A DNA stretch of 64,000 nt from NCBI RefSeq assembly GCF_027497215.1, contig NZ_CP114904.1, forward strand, positions 3,432,001-3,496,000. Direction: 5' to 3'. The notes under the pieces were generated by a model, which was not told the DNA's origin, ran no database searches, and saw only the letters and a program-made list of their open reading frames with translations. The stretch is from Micromonospora sp. WMMD812. GTDB taxonomy: Bacteria > Actinomycetota > Actinomycetes > Mycobacteriales > Micromonosporaceae. The translations under genes were made by a program, and so were the position numbers. Shown piece by piece: positions 51,570 to 61,991 of the stretch. The stretch's first letter is position 1. Every line of letters starts with the position of its first letter.

Positions 51570-52817
51570 TCACCCACCGGCATGGGGATGCCGCCTGACT
51601 ATGTGCCGCGACCCAGGCACGACGTGGCCGGCACGTAGCTGCAGGTGAGCGCCGGTGAACCGAGCCCGCGTGCGGCGGTCGTGGGTGACGACGACCACCG
51701 CACCCGGGTAATCGACCAGCGCCTGCTCCAACTCCTCGACCAGAGCCGGGCTGAGGTGGTTGGTCGGCTCGTCCAGTAGCAGCAGGTCGACCGGCCTGCT
51801 GACCAGGCGGGCCAATTCGAGCCTGCGAAGTTGTCCGTACGACAGCTCCCTCACCCGCAACCGCAGGTCAGCCGGCCGGAACAGGCCCAGCGACAGCAAC
51901 TCGTCCGGGTCAGCAGCCTGCCCGTCGGCGAACGCCTCCAACACCGTCAGGTTCGGCGGCCACGGCGTCATCTCCTGCCGCAGGTGACCGATCCGGCCTC
52001 GGGTGCGCACCGTTCCCTCGTCCGGGCGCAGTTCTCCTGCCAGGACACGGATGAGGGTGGACTTGCCCGCCCCGTTGGGCCCGGTGACCAGAAGCCGGCC
52101 TGTGCCCCCGATCCGCAGGGACGGCACATACAGCCGGTCGGTGACGCGGACCTCGGTGAGCTCGGCAACCGTCTCCGGGGCGTCGTTGTCGTCGCCGGTG
52201 ATGCTGGCCGCGAACACCAGCGGGTCGGGCGGCGGCGCGACCGGGTTACCCGTGAGACGCTCGATGCACTCCTTGGCGTTGCGGATGCGTCCCATCGCAC
52301 CGTGATCACGGCCGCGGGCCCGGAAGGCGCCGTGCCCGAACTTGGCCATAGGCGCCTTCCGCGGGATCGCTTCCAGACGGAACGCGTTGGCGGCAGCGAG
52401 CTTGTGGGGTACGGACAAGCTCATCGCGCCAGGCTTCGTATTCCTGCAGCCGACGCCGGCGTTCGGCGGCCTTGGCCATCAAGTACCCGTCGTAACCGTC
52501 GCCGTGGCGTGTCACCACGCCGTCACCGACTTCCAAGATCGTATCGGTGACTCGGCTGAGAAACTCCCGGTCATGGGTGACCGCGAGCACTGTGCCGCGG
52601 TGCTGCCGCAGGCGCGCCTCCAGCCAGCCCACGGCCTGATCATCCAGGTCATTGGTCGGCTCATCGAGCTCGATTTGCCGGCGCCGTTGTCGCCGATGAT
52701 GCCGGCTTTCTCGCCCGGTTTGACGCTGAAGGACACTGCGTCCAGCACGACGCGCTCGTCGTAGCGGCGGATGATGTTGTGCAGCGAAAGTTGCGACGTA
52801 AGCAAAACGGCCCTCAT
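51570..52817 (-). pseudogene. Decayed ABC-F ATPase gene (ribosome-protection type)
   Basis: Pieces of an ABC-F protein lie in order in different frames. These are LTSQLSLHNIIRRYDERVVL with Walker A GDNGAGKS; then directly ELDEPTNDLDDQAVGW, so everything between Walker A and Walker B of ATPase domain 1 is deleted and the frame is shifted; an ABC-F linker (GYLMAKAAERRRRLQEYEAW); a second shift; and an intact second ATPase domain (GPNGAGKST, LSYGQLRRLELA, LLLLDEPTNHLSPAL). The linker and domain order match actinomycete macrolide/lincosamide-protection ABC-F proteins. It cannot make a working protein. Confidence 0.85.
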
Positions 52818-53106
52818 CTCGCAGGCTGATCGGAACGTCCGCCGCCATACCGGCCGTCTGGCCGCGAGGGCCAGGTGTTGCTCAGGTGGGGTGGTTGTTC
52901 GCCTGGCGGTCGGTGTGCCTCTGAGCGCTATATCTGTGCGCGGTGATGATTGAAGGGGTGCCGAGCCCAGGCGCGCTCTCGATGCGCTGGGCATCTTCAA
53001 CCCCGCAGTGTTCTCTGAGCCATCGGTGGTGCCCATAGGTCACGGCACCGCCTCGTCGGGCTAGTTCTCCGAGGCGGCGCCGCAAAAACCCCCACACCGG
53101 CCGGGA
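52818..53106. other. Interval between ABC-F relic and DrrB gene
   Basis: No supportable gene. A 71-codon minus-strand frame (52882-53097) has no ribosome site or recognised motif. A short T-run (minus strand, about 53090) could help end the DrrAB transcript. Confidence 0.4.
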
Positions 53107-53852
53107 TCACGCTCGCTTCGTGAAGGTGAAACGCGCCCATAGGTAGCCGACGAGCGCGATCGCCACGCACCAGGCGACGGCGACGGCCGCGTCGGTGGTG
53201 TCGGGCGCGCCGTCGAGCAGCCCACGCATGGTCTCGATGATCGGCGTGAAGGGCTGGTACTCGGCGAACTGCCGCAGGCCCGGGCCCATCTTCTCCGCCG
53301 GAACGATCGCGCTGCTGAAGAACGGCAGCATGACCAGCGGCACGGCGGCCATACCCGCTGTCTCCGGCGACTTCGCCGACAGCCCCAGCGCGACGGTGAA
53401 CCAGCCCGCCGCAGACGCGAGCAGCACCGCGACGCCGCCCACACCGAGCCAGTCGGTCAGGCTCGCCTTCGGGCTGAACCCCAGCAGGAAGGCCACCCCG
53501 ACGAGCGCCGCGATGGCCATCACGTTGGTCAGCACGCTGGTGATGACGTGGCCGGTCAGCACCGCGCCGCGGGAGACGTCCATGACCTTGAACCGGTTGA
53601 TGATGCCCTTGGTCATATCGGAATTCACCGCCGTCGCGGTGCCGCCCAGCCCGTAGCAGACAGCCAGCAGGATCAGGCCCGGCGTCGCGTAGTCGATGTA
53701 GTCGACCCCGACGCTGAAGGCGTCGCCGAACACGTACACGAACATCAGCATGATGATGATCGGCATCAGGACCGCGTTGAACACCGACGTCGGGTTCCGG
53801 ATGAGGTGCTTGACGTTGCGGCGCAGCATGACCAGCGAGTGGGACTGGGCGC

Positions 53853-53856
<4 letters not shown>
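53107..53856 (-). CDS. DrrB-type ABC-2 permease
   Basis: A 249-residue ABC-2 permease with six membrane helices and the family stretches NPTSVFNAVLMPIIIMLMFV, DMTKGIINRFKVMDVSRGAV, VPLVMLPFFSSAIVPAEKMG and FAEYQPFTPIIETMRGLL. The ATG at 53856 overlaps the ATPase stop (ATGA), giving translational coupling. Membrane half of the second DrrAB exporter in the window. Confidence 0.95.
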
Positions 53857-54790
<934 letters not shown>

Positions 54791-54794
<4 letters not shown>

Positions 54795-55225
54795 GTGGTC
54801 ACCTGAGAGGTGGCCGCAGCGGCATCGAGCGCCGCGATGATCTTGTTGGTCATGTCGGCGACGGTGGGGCTGGGCTCGCCCCGCCGAGTCCGGACGGCCG
54901 CGTCCAGGGCGACGACGACGGTGCGGCGGAAGTTGTCGGCCTCGGACGGAGCCTGCTCGGCGAGCAGGCGCATCGCCTCGGTCAGTGCGGGCAGCACGCG
55001 GTCGGCGATCTCGGCCACCGACCTGCCGCTCAGGTCCACTCCTGTGGACTTCTCCGCGAGCACGTGCCCGACCAGGCCGGTTGCCGAGGCCAGGGCGATG
55101 GACCCATCGGTGGCGATCTTGTGGGGTGAGCCGCCGGCGACGCCGGCGGCCGACAGCAGCGTAACGGCACCGTATGCGGCTGTTCGGAGCGTGAGTTTGT
55201 CGTGGGCAGAGAGGGTGACGGACAT
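54791..55225 (-). CDS. Helical hypothetical protein leading the DrrAB operon
   Basis: A 144-residue Ala-rich helical protein (MSVTLSAHDKLTLRTAAYGA, VTLLSAAGVAGGSPHKIATD, ATGLVGHVLAEKSTGV, ADRVLPALTEAMRLLAEQAP) without a signal peptide or recognised domain. A hydrophobic patch near residues 15-30 could touch the membrane. It is the first gene of the operon and overlaps the ATPase start, so it probably has a role with the exporter. Family not identified. Confidence 0.7.
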
Positions 55226-55431
55226 AGTGATGAACTCCTTCGCGGTTCACGTCAGTCGGATTCAATGGAGGTTGCGGTCACCGAGGGGCAAGCCGCGATC
55301 ATTCGGGGGGTCCCTGCCTCCGGCTGGGAGGGCGCACTTTCGCTGGCGGACAAGACCTTTCATGACAAACCTCTCCTCGGCGGCGCGCGTTGGCTGCGTG
55401 TGCCGCTGGACTAGCGGGTCGGGGCCGGCGG

Positions 55432-56232
55432 TTACGGCAGGGTCAGCTCGTAGAGAAGGCTCCGCCCGAGGGGGTGGAAGCCCAGGTGCCGACGCAGGGC
55501 GAGCTGGCCGGGGTCGTCTTGGGCGGTTCGGGTCTCGATCTCCTCGACGTGTGGGTGGATCTCGCGTAGTCGCTGGATCAGAGCGGCGTTGACCCAGAGG
55601 CCCAGCCGCCGTCCGCGATGGCCGACAAGCACGGCAGGCCCGTATTGGCGGGCGCGGCGCTGCGGCAGCGCACCCATCGTCGCCAGGGCGTAGGCGACCA
55701 AGCCGCCGTCCGCTTCCGCGGCGCTCACCACCGCGTCACCGCGACGGCTCGGGCGCCGGAGCAGTTGCTCGACCCTGGTCGTGCCGGACAGGTCGCCGCT
55801 CCAGTAGCGCAGCCGGTATCCGGGGTGCTCGATGTCGACCAGCTCACCCAGCCAGGCATGGTGAACATCGCAGTAGCTGAGCAGGTCATGGCCCCTGGAT
55901 CCGGTGCGCCGGAAACCGTGCCGCACACAGAACGACTCCGCGGCGGAACCCGCGGCGACCTCCACGGTCAGCCGCTGCCCTACGGCGTGTGCACTGACGG
56001 CGGCCAGTAGCCGCGATCCAATCCCGCGTCGGCGCCATTGCGGCTCCACGCACAGGCTCAGCTCGAGGGTGCCCGGCTGCAGGGCCGTCGGCAGCGGCAA
56101 TTCGTACTCGAACGGCATGACCGGACGCAGGCCGGCGACCCCGGCCACCAAGCCGGGGGGCGTCACAGCGTGCCACCGTGGGGTCCCGAGGTGATCCGGC
56201 TCCGCCACGACGTCGATCAAGCGTTCGCTCAT
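55432..56232 (-). CDS. GNAT-family N-acetyltransferase
   Basis: A 266-residue protein with two GNAT-like halves. The first has LELSLCVEPQWRRRGIGSRL as the acetyl-CoA loop and SFCVRHGFRRTG as the closing element. The second has a weaker loop (VLVGHRGRRLGLWVNAALIQ, LALRRHLGFHPLGR), as in mycothiol-synthase-like double GNATs. Stand-alone gene. Substrate unknown. Confidence 0.88.
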   Translation of the reverse strand: MSERLIDVVAEPDHLGTPRWHAVTPPGLVAGVAGLRPVMPFEYELPLPTALQPGTLELSLCVEPQWRRRGIGSRLLAAVSAHAVGQRLTVEVAAGSAAESFCVRHGFRRTGSRGHDLLSYCDVHHAWLGELVDIEHPGYRLRYWSGDLSGTTRVEQLLRRPSRRGDAVVSAAEADGGLVAYALATMGALPQRRARQYGPAVLVGHRGRRLGLWVNAALIQRLREIHPHVEEIETRTAQDDPGQLALRRHLGFHPLGRSLLYELTLP

Positions 56233-56421
56233 GCGTCCACCATCGTCCGGCCGTCCCTGCCGAACAACGCAAAAGATCGCACCGCCGCATTAGTCACCGG
56301 TAATCGATCGACAGCAGACCCTGCGACGGCCGATGGTCCGGGTCACGCTCGCGCAACGAGCCGCTGTCGCGGCCGTAGACTGCCCCACTCAAGGGCGCGA
56401 TGATCGGAGATAGGGCCGCCG

Positions 56422-57309
56422 GTGGAACTGCGTGATATCGAGATCTTCCTGACGCTGACCGAAGAGCTCCACTTCGGTCGCACGGCTGAACGCCTGCACG
56501 TGTCCCAGTCGCGGGTCAGTCAGTCGATCAAACAGCAGGAACGCCGGATCGGCGGGGGCCTGTTCGAGCGTACGAGCCGTGCCGTTCGGCTTACTCCGCT
56601 CGGCGAGCGGCTGCGCGACCGCCTCCGCGCCGGCTACAGCGAGATCATTTCCGGCATCGAGGAGGCCGCCGCCACGGCCCGCGGCCAGGCCGGCACGCTG
56701 ACCGTCGGCACGATGGCCACCCACTACCGGTCGGTTGAGGCCGCCCTCGACCTGTTCCGGCAGCGGCACCCGCAATGCGAGCTGCGCCTGCGCGAGATCT
56801 TGCCTACCGACCCGCTCGGGGCACTGCGGGCCGGTTCGGTCGACATCGGGATCCTCTGGCTACCCATCCGCGAGCCCGACCTCGCGGTCGGGCCGGTCCT
56901 GCACAGCGAGGATCTGGTACTGGCGGTCGCCGCTGACCACCCGCTGGCCGACCAGGGCAGGGTCGAGCTGGAGGATCTCGGCGATCATCCGGTTATCTAC
57001 CCCGAGGGAGCCATTCCCGACTATGTGTGGCAGGCGCACACACCGTCCACGACACCGGCCGGACGGCCCATCCGGCGCGGGCTGGGCGTCGTCACCCTCG
57101 AGGAGGCCTTCCGGGCGATCGCCGGCGGCAGCGTCGTGTCTCCGATCGGATCGGACGTGGCATCCACCCGGCAGCGAGGCGACATCACCTTCCTGCCCAT
57201 CACCGACGGACCGGTGTTGCACTACGCGCCGGTGTGGCGCAACGACGGGGAGACCGCTCTGGTACGCGCCTTCGTCCAAGCCGCCACAGAGGCGCAGCAG
57301 ACGAAATAG
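56422..57309 (+). CDS. LysR-family transcriptional regulator
   Basis: A 295-residue LTTR: HTH (VELRDIEIFLTLTEELHFGR, TAERLHVSQSRVSQSIKQQE, FERTSRAVRLTPLGER) followed by a periplasmic-binding-like effector domain beginning GTLTVGTMATHYRSVEAAL, with EILPTDPLGALRAGSVDIGI. The start is GTG after a weak TAGGG site. Neighbouring genes give no clear target: a GNAT lies divergently and a truncated gene downstream. Confidence 0.9.
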   Translation: MELRDIEIFLTLTEELHFGRTAERLHVSQSRVSQSIKQQERRIGGGLFERTSRAVRLTPLGERLRDRLRAGYSEIISGIEEAAATARGQAGTLTVGTMATHYRSVEAALDLFRQRHPQCELRLREILPTDPLGALRAGSVDIGILWLPIREPDLAVGPVLHSEDLVLAVAADHPLADQGRVELEDLGDHPVIYPEGAIPDYVWQAHTPSTTPAGRPIRRGLGVVTLEEAFRAIAGGSVVSPIGSDVASTRQRGDITFLPITDGPVLHYAPVWRNDGETALVRAFVQAATEAQQTK

Positions 57310-57334
57310 CAGGGCACCGCGCTGACCCTCCCAC

Positions 57335-57667
57335 CTGCAGGCCGCGACTGCGGCTCACACCGGGCTGACCGCGCCGTACGGCGGCGCCGAGTGCGAGGAC
57401 CCGCCCGGCAGCTTCCAGATCTTCGTCAGTCCCAACGCCAACTCGAACCAGGCGCTGAAGAACGGCGAGAAGCCGCCGGCCGAGCCGAAGTGCGGCAACG
57501 GCTTCCGCAACGCGTGGAGCCCCGACGGCAAGACCACCATCCAGGTGGCCAGCGGCGGCCGGCTCTCCGACGCGGAGATGGTCAAGATCCTGAAGGGCAT
57601 CACGCTCGCCGACGTCAGCGACGACCGCACCTGGCCGCAGGCCGCCACCGCCCTGCGGGCCGGCTGA
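57335..57667 (+). pseudogene. 3' remnant of an exported-protein gene
   Basis: An open frame without any start codon encodes the C-terminal ~100 residues of a secreted-looking protein (LTAPYGGAECEDPPGSFQIF, PPAEPKCGNGFRNAWSPDGK, SDAEMVKILKGITLADV, TWPQAATALRAG), with Cys residues suggesting a disulfide. An in-frame stop precedes it at 57323. The 5' part of the gene is missing, and a second copy of the last ~60 bases lies beyond the next gene. Confidence 0.65.
57593..57667 (+). repeat. Left copy of a duplicated gene tail flanking the desaturase gene
   Basis: The final ~75 bases of the truncated gene (from aagggcatcacgctcgccga to its TGA) are repeated in shortened form at 58901-58960. The right copy lacks about 15 bases internally. 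Confidence 0.75.
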
Positions 57668-57735
57668 CCCGCCCGCCCTTCCGCGGGCGGTCCGTCCCGA
57701 CCCCTCCCTGGCACCCCCCGCCCGGGACGGCCGCC

Positions 57736-57784
57736 CGCGCCGGCCCCCGGCAGCGAACGAGTGTCGCTGTCGAGGGCCGGCGCG
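57736..57784 (+). terminator. Two-tier hairpin after the truncated gene
   Basis: An outer stem CGCGCCGGCCC/GGGCCGGCGCG (11 bp, perfect) encloses a second stem CAGCGA/TCGCTG with a 7-base loop. Probably the original terminator of the truncated gene. Confidence 0.75.
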
Positions 57785-57946
57785 TTGGCGCTACGGCTGG
57801 GGTAGCTGTCCGTCATCGGCGGCGGGGCTTCGGCATCTGCCAGTTCAAGCGGGCTTGCCGACCGCACCGCGTTCGTCCGCGGCCGTACATCGAGCTGTCG
57901 CGCGGCGGTTGCGCGGCCGTCGCCTTCCAGGCGGACGGTACGAGCC

Positions 57947-58888
57947 GTGCAGACCCCCGCGCCACTCCGGGCCCGGCCGCACACCACCACGTCGCTGACC
58001 CTCGTCACCGCGGCGGCCGGCTGCCTGATGCTCCAGCTCTTCGTGTTGCCGCTGTGGCTGCTGCCGCGCACGGGCGTCGCCGCGTGGCTGCTGGTCCCGC
58101 TCGTCGCGCTGTCGATTCCACTGTGGTCGGTGCTGCACGAGGCGATCCACGGCTCGCTGCTGGCCGACCGCCGATCCAACGACCGGCTCGGCCGGATGCT
58201 CGCCGTCGGGTACGGCGCGCCGTTCATCCTGTTGAAGACCGGGCACCTGCTGCACCACCGCTACAGCCGCACGCAGCGGGAGCGGACCGAGATCTTCGAC
58301 CCGTCCCACACCACGTGGCTGGCCCGGGCGCCCGGCTACTACCTGCGGCTGTTCGGCGGGCTCTACCTCGCCGAGGTCGCCACCGTGGGGCTCGCGGCCG
58401 TACCGGCCGCGGGCTGGCGCCGGGTCGCCCGCCGGCTCGACGCTCCCGACACGGTCACCGGGATGCTGTTGACCACCGTGCGACGGCGGCATCTGCGGGA
58501 GTTCCGGGTCGACGCCGCCGCGACCGTCGCGCTGTACACCGCGTCGGCGGTCGCGTACGGCCGGCACGCCTGGCTGCTTGTCGCGGCGGTCGCCGGGCGG
58601 GCCGTGCTGGTCTCGCTCGCCGACAACGCCTACCACTACGGCACCCGGCTGGACGCGCCGCTGGAGGCGATGAACCTGGCCCTGCCGCGTCCGCTGGAGA
58701 CGTTCGTGCTGGCGTTCAACCTGCACAGCGTGCACCATCGCCACCCCGGGCTGCCGTGGCACCAACTGCGCCGCGCGTTCGTCGCGGACGAGGACCGGTT
58801 CCACCTCGGCTGGTTCGCGGCGGTCGCCCGCCAGGCGCGCGGCCCGATCCCGGTCACCGCCCTGCGGGACCGGCCGCCGGACAGTTGA
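57947..58888 (+). CDS. Membrane fatty-acid desaturase / hydroxylase family
   Basis: A 313-residue di-iron membrane enzyme. Three His boxes are present: HEAIHG (about residue 65), HLLHHR (about 101) and HSVHHRH (about 263), on a four-helix membrane scaffold (LVTAAAGCLMLQLFVLPLWL, WLLVPLVALSIPLWSVL, YYLRLFGGLYLAEVATVGLA, AWLLVAAVAGRAVLVSL). Such enzymes desaturate acyl lipids or hydroxylate carotenoids. The gene has no partner and is bracketed by duplicated tails of an unrelated gene, a sign of insertion. The GTG start lacks a strong ribosome site. Confidence 0.85.
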   Translation: MQTPAPLRARPHTTTSLTLVTAAAGCLMLQLFVLPLWLLPRTGVAAWLLVPLVALSIPLWSVLHEAIHGSLLADRRSNDRLGRMLAVGYGAPFILLKTGHLLHHRYSRTQRERTEIFDPSHTTWLARAPGYYLRLFGGLYLAEVATVGLAAVPAAGWRRVARRLDAPDTVTGMLLTTVRRRHLREFRVDAAATVALYTASAVAYGRHAWLLVAAVAGRAVLVSLADNAYHYGTRLDAPLEAMNLALPRPLETFVLAFNLHSVHHRHPGLPWHQLRRAFVADEDRFHLGWFAAVARQARGPIPVTALRDRPPDS

Positions 58889-58900
58889 CCGGGTCGACGC

Positions 58901-58960
58901 AAGGGCATGACGCTCGCCGACCGCACCTGGCCGCCAGCCGCCGCCCTGCGGGTCGGTTGA
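58901..58960 (+). repeat. Right, shortened copy of the duplicated gene tail
   Basis: Matches 57593-57667 (aagggcat...acgctcgccgac, cgcacctggccg, ccctgcggg, ending in TGA), with about 15 bases deleted and several substitutions. It begins 12 bases after the desaturase stop. Confidence 0.75.
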
Positions 58961-59171
58961 CCTGGCCTTACTGCCCGACGCCCCTCCCCTGGGCCTGCCT
59001 CGGCGGCCCCGCCGGGTCCGGTTCGCCCCGGTGGACGACGCGGCCGGTGCGGCGGATCTTGCGGCCAGGTCATTGCCAAAGGCAACTATCTGGCGTACGA
59101 ACGTGGATGTCATTCCGGTGGATCTCGACGGAGACCCCGTCCACCGGACTCACCAGACCCAAGGGGGGCCA

Positions 59172-61391
59172 ATGGCACGCAGCCGGATCGCCGGTGCCGC
59201 AGCCATCTCACTCGTCGTACCGCTCCTGAGTGTCCTTCCCGCGACCGGCGCCGCGGCCGCGCCCGCCCAGCCGGCCGCAGCGAACGGCCGGCCCAGCGAC
59301 GACACCCGCGAGCTCACCCGCAAGGACTTCACGCTCGACGGCCGCAAGGTCCAGACGCCGGCCCGCTACCAGCCGCGCGCGCAGGCCCGGTCGAAGGCGC
59401 AGGCGGCGCCGGAGACCCCGGCGGTCGGCACGGTCCGGCAGTGGCTCGGGCTCGACGACATCCAGGGCAGCTACTACCGCAAGGACTACACGCTGCGCGG
59501 CGTCGGCGACAACATCGAGGTGTGGGTCGCCAACGACCTCGCGTTCCCGGCGAACGACTGCCGCAACCAGGTCGCCTCGTCGACGCAGATCACCGACGCG
59601 CAGGTACAGAACTTCGTCCACGAGTTCGACACCAACATGTACCCCAAGGAGACGGCCGCGTTCAGCCGGCCACCGGACCGCGACGGCACCAACACCCTCA
59701 TCGGGCCGGACGCCAACGGCAACGGCGGCGTCTACACCGGCGGCGGCAACAAGACGGTCACCCTGATCGACAACGTCCGCGACGACAACTACTACCAGTT
59801 CCCGGCCGCGCCGACCTACATCGCCGGCTTCTTCTCCGCGCAGCTCAACGAGCTGTTCGACCGCAACGTGATGACCGTCGACGCGTACGACTGGCTGCAC
59901 CGCACCGGGGCGAACCCGCCGGACGAGCCGACCGGCGACCTGTGCACCAGCCGCCCGGCCCGCCCGTTCAGCTACGAGGGCACCTTCGCCCACGAGTGGC
60001 AGCACCTGGCGCACTACTACACCGACCCGTTCGAGGGGACCTGGCTCAACGAGGGCCTGTCCGACTTCGCCCAGACGCTGACCGGCTACGTCGACACCAC
60101 GGCGACCGTCTTCGACCGGGGCGCCGACAGCCACCTCTTCTGCTACCAGGGCTTCGGCACCGTGCAGACGCCGTACAACGCCAACCCGCGCGACTGCGGC
60201 GGCCCGGAGAACTCGCTGAACCTCTGGGACGAGAGCCCCAACGCGAACGCGGTGCTCGCCGACTACGGCAACGCGTACTCGTTCATCCAGTTCCTCTACG
60301 ACCGCTACGGCACGGACATCGTCCACCGCCTGCACAACGACGGTGACCTGCAGGGCCTGGCCAGCCTCGGCGCGGCGCTGAAGGCCGAGGGCGCCAAGGA
60401 CATGTACCAGGTGATCCACGACTACCAGACGATGACGCTGGTCGACAAAATCGTCGGGGACTCCCGCCTCGGGGTCATGCTCGGCGTGTCGAAGAGCCGG
60501 GTGACCAGCAAGAGCCTGCGCTCCACGGTCAACCTGGCCAACCCGGCCGCGAACGCCACCCCGGGCGCGGCCCCGAACGGCGCCGACTACGTGCCGCTGC
60601 AGAAGGCCGACGGGCAGCTGCTACGCGGCCGTGACCTGCGGTCGCTGTCGTTCCAGGGCGGCAAGACCCTGCCGGCGCTGCCGCTGGCCTGGACCGTGGT
60701 GACCAACGACCCGGACCGCGCCGGCAACCCCGTCCTGTTCTCCGGCAACGGCAACAACACCGACGCCGGCGCCGTCACCCCGGTCACCGTGCCGACGACC
60801 GACCCGACGCTGCGCTTCGTCGCCAAATACGGCGCGGAACTCGGCTTCGACTACGGCTACGTCACCGTCTCCACCGACGGCGGCGTCACCTACACCGCCA
60901 TCCCCGGCGACAAGACGGTCGACGGGCCGCTCGGCCCCGCGGTCAACGGCACCACCGACGGGTTCGAGGCGCACAGCTACGACCTGTCCGCGTACGCCGG
61001 CAAGTCCGTCCTGCTCGGCTTCCGCTACGTCAGCGACGGCGGCGTCAACGAAGGCGGCTGGCTCATCGACGACATCACCGTCGGCGGCACCACGGTCAGC
61101 GACGGCAGCAGCCTCACCCCGTTCGACTCCCCCACCGAGATCAAGCCGATCAGCGTCAACAACTGGAACGTACGCCTGATCGGCCTCGACGAGCAGCACT
61201 CGCTCGCCTGGCAGTTCGAGTTCAACGGCAAGTCCAGCCTCACCCTCAACCGGGCGCAACTGGCCGTGCTGAGCCTGTTCCCGAAGGTCGTGGCCGTGGT
61301 CGCCTACGACGAACCGACCGAGCAGGTCAACCAGTACGCGCCGTACACCCTGAAGGTCAACGGCGTCGTCCAGCCGGGCGGCGCCTCCTGA
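59172..61391 (+). CDS. Secreted M6-like metalloprotease (immune inhibitor A type)
   Basis: A 739-residue exported protease. The signal peptide ARSRIAGAAAISLVVPLLSV ends at ...GAAAA-AP. A prodomain-like region follows (to about 105), then the catalytic domain with zinc motif HEWQHLAHY and NEGLSDFAQ as the glutamate-containing third segment. The C-terminal half is beta-rich, including an MAM/CUB-like segment (FDYGYVTVSTDGG, GFRYVSDGGVNEGGWLIDDI) typical of immune-inhibitor-A proteases. The ATG at 59172 has AAGGGGGG upstream. It degrades extracellular protein, and a calcium or zinc requirement is likely. Ends in a strong terminator. Confidence 0.88.
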   Translation: MARSRIAGAAAISLVVPLLSVLPATGAAAAPAQPAAANGRPSDDTRELTRKDFTLDGRKVQTPARYQPRAQARSKAQAAPETPAVGTVRQWLGLDDIQGSYYRKDYTLRGVGDNIEVWVANDLAFPANDCRNQVASSTQITDAQVQNFVHEFDTNMYPKETAAFSRPPDRDGTNTLIGPDANGNGGVYTGGGNKTVTLIDNVRDDNYYQFPAAPTYIAGFFSAQLNELFDRNVMTVDAYDWLHRTGANPPDEPTGDLCTSRPARPFSYEGTFAHEWQHLAHYYTDPFEGTWLNEGLSDFAQTLTGYVDTTATVFDRGADSHLFCYQGFGTVQTPYNANPRDCGGPENSLNLWDESPNANAVLADYGNAYSFIQFLYDRYGTDIVHRLHNDGDLQGLASLGAALKAEGAKDMYQVIHDYQTMTLVDKIVGDSRLGVMLGVSKSRVTSKSLRSTVNLANPAANATPGAAPNGADYVPLQKADGQLLRGRDLRSLSFQGGKTLPALPLAWTVVTNDPDRAGNPVLFSGNGNNTDAGAVTPVTVPTTDPTLRFVAKYGAELGFDYGYVTVSTDGGVTYTAIPGDKTVDGPLGPAVNGTTDGFEAHSYDLSAYAGKSVLLGFRYVSDGGVNEGGWLIDDITVGGTTVSDGSSLTPFDSPTEIKPISVNNWNVRLIGLDEQHSLAWQFEFNGKSSLTLNRAQLAVLSLFPKVVAVVAYDEPTEQVNQYAPYTLKVNGVVQPGGAS

Positions 61392-61408
61392 CCTGAACCG
61401 CTCCGACC

Positions 61409-61450
61409 GCCAGGGCACCTGTCACCGCACCGGGGGGCAGGTGCCCTGGC
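61409..61450 (+). terminator. Terminator of the metalloprotease gene
   Basis: GCCAGGGCACCTG and CAGGTGCCCTGGC form a perfect 13-bp stem with a 16-base loop, followed by CCCTTTCC. Confidence 0.9.
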
Positions 61451-61464
61451 CCTTTCCACGACTG

Positions 61465-61731
61465 TTACCGGGGTGGTTCCTCATCCGTGACCCCGCACGG
61501 GCCGTCGTGGTCGTTGCGCCGCCCGCAGCGGCCGCCGCCGCCGCCGAGCATCGCGTCACACCAAATCCGGGTACGCACGAACTGACGGTCCTCCTCGCTA
61601 AGCGTGGTCTCGCCGAAGTCGATGGCGTTGACGTGCGCGAGCGAGTCACGCAGCGCCGCCGCCAGGATGGTTGCGCCGTCGAGGCTGGTCAGCGTGGTGG
61701 GCAGGTGAATGATCCAGCGGGGTGCGGTCAT
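61465..61731 (-). CDS. Small hypothetical protein, third gene of the DivIVA-domain operon
   Basis: An 88-residue protein: TAPRWIIHLPTTLTSLDGAT, ILAAALRDSLAHVNAIDFGE, LSEEDRQFVRTRIWCDAML, and a Cys/His-containing tail (GRCGRRNDHDGPCGVTDE) that might bind metal. The ATG overlaps the DivIVA-domain gene's stop (ATGA). Family not identified; found next to XRE/flavoprotein pairs in my reading of actinomycete accessory regions. Confidence 0.65.
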   Translation of the reverse strand: MTAPRWIIHLPTTLTSLDGATILAAALRDSLAHVNAIDFGETTLSEEDRQFVRTRIWCDAMLGGGGGRCGRRNDHDGPCGVTDEEPPR

Positions 61732-61991
61732 CGCGGCCACCGGCTGTTGCCCGCTCCTGGCTCCTGATGGCGACAGGTGGTGTGCCGCGACTGCCACTGA
61801 CGCAACGCCTGGCGGATGCGCTCGGCCTCGGTGTTCGCCGTGGTCAGCTCGCGGTGCAGTCGCTCCAGCTCGTCGGCCACCCGGTAGAGATGGTCGTGCA
61901 CCTGGTCCGGGTCGAGCCCGCGCCACCGGCTGTCGAAGGTGGCGACTCGAACGTCGTGCGGGTGCAGGCGCTCGCCGGTCAGATAGATCAT
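61728..61991 (-). CDS. DivIVA-domain small protein
   Basis: An 87-residue protein whose core FDSRWRGLDPDQVHDHLYRV, ADELERLHRELTTANTEAER, IRQALRQWQSRH has the DivIVA N-terminal pattern (F-x-x-x-x-R-G-x-D-x-x-x-V-x-x-x-L) and a short coiled coil. It lacks the long coiled coil of real DivIVA. The ATG overlaps the preceding stop by 4 bases. It may bring the operon products to a membrane or pole. Confidence 0.75.
   Translation of the reverse strand: MIYLTGERLHPHDVRVATFDSRWRGLDPDQVHDHLYRVADELERLHRELTTANTEAERIRQALRQWQSRHTTCRHQEPGAGNSRWPR

Noticed and set aside
52882..53097. 71-codon minus-strand frame between the ABC-F relic and DrrB
   Set aside because: No start signal or recognisable motif; could be a transposase scrap but the resemblance is too weak.
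55202..55414. 70-codon plus-strand frame upstream of the DrrAB operon
   Set aside because: Runs antisense into the 144-residue gene start and has no ribosome site.
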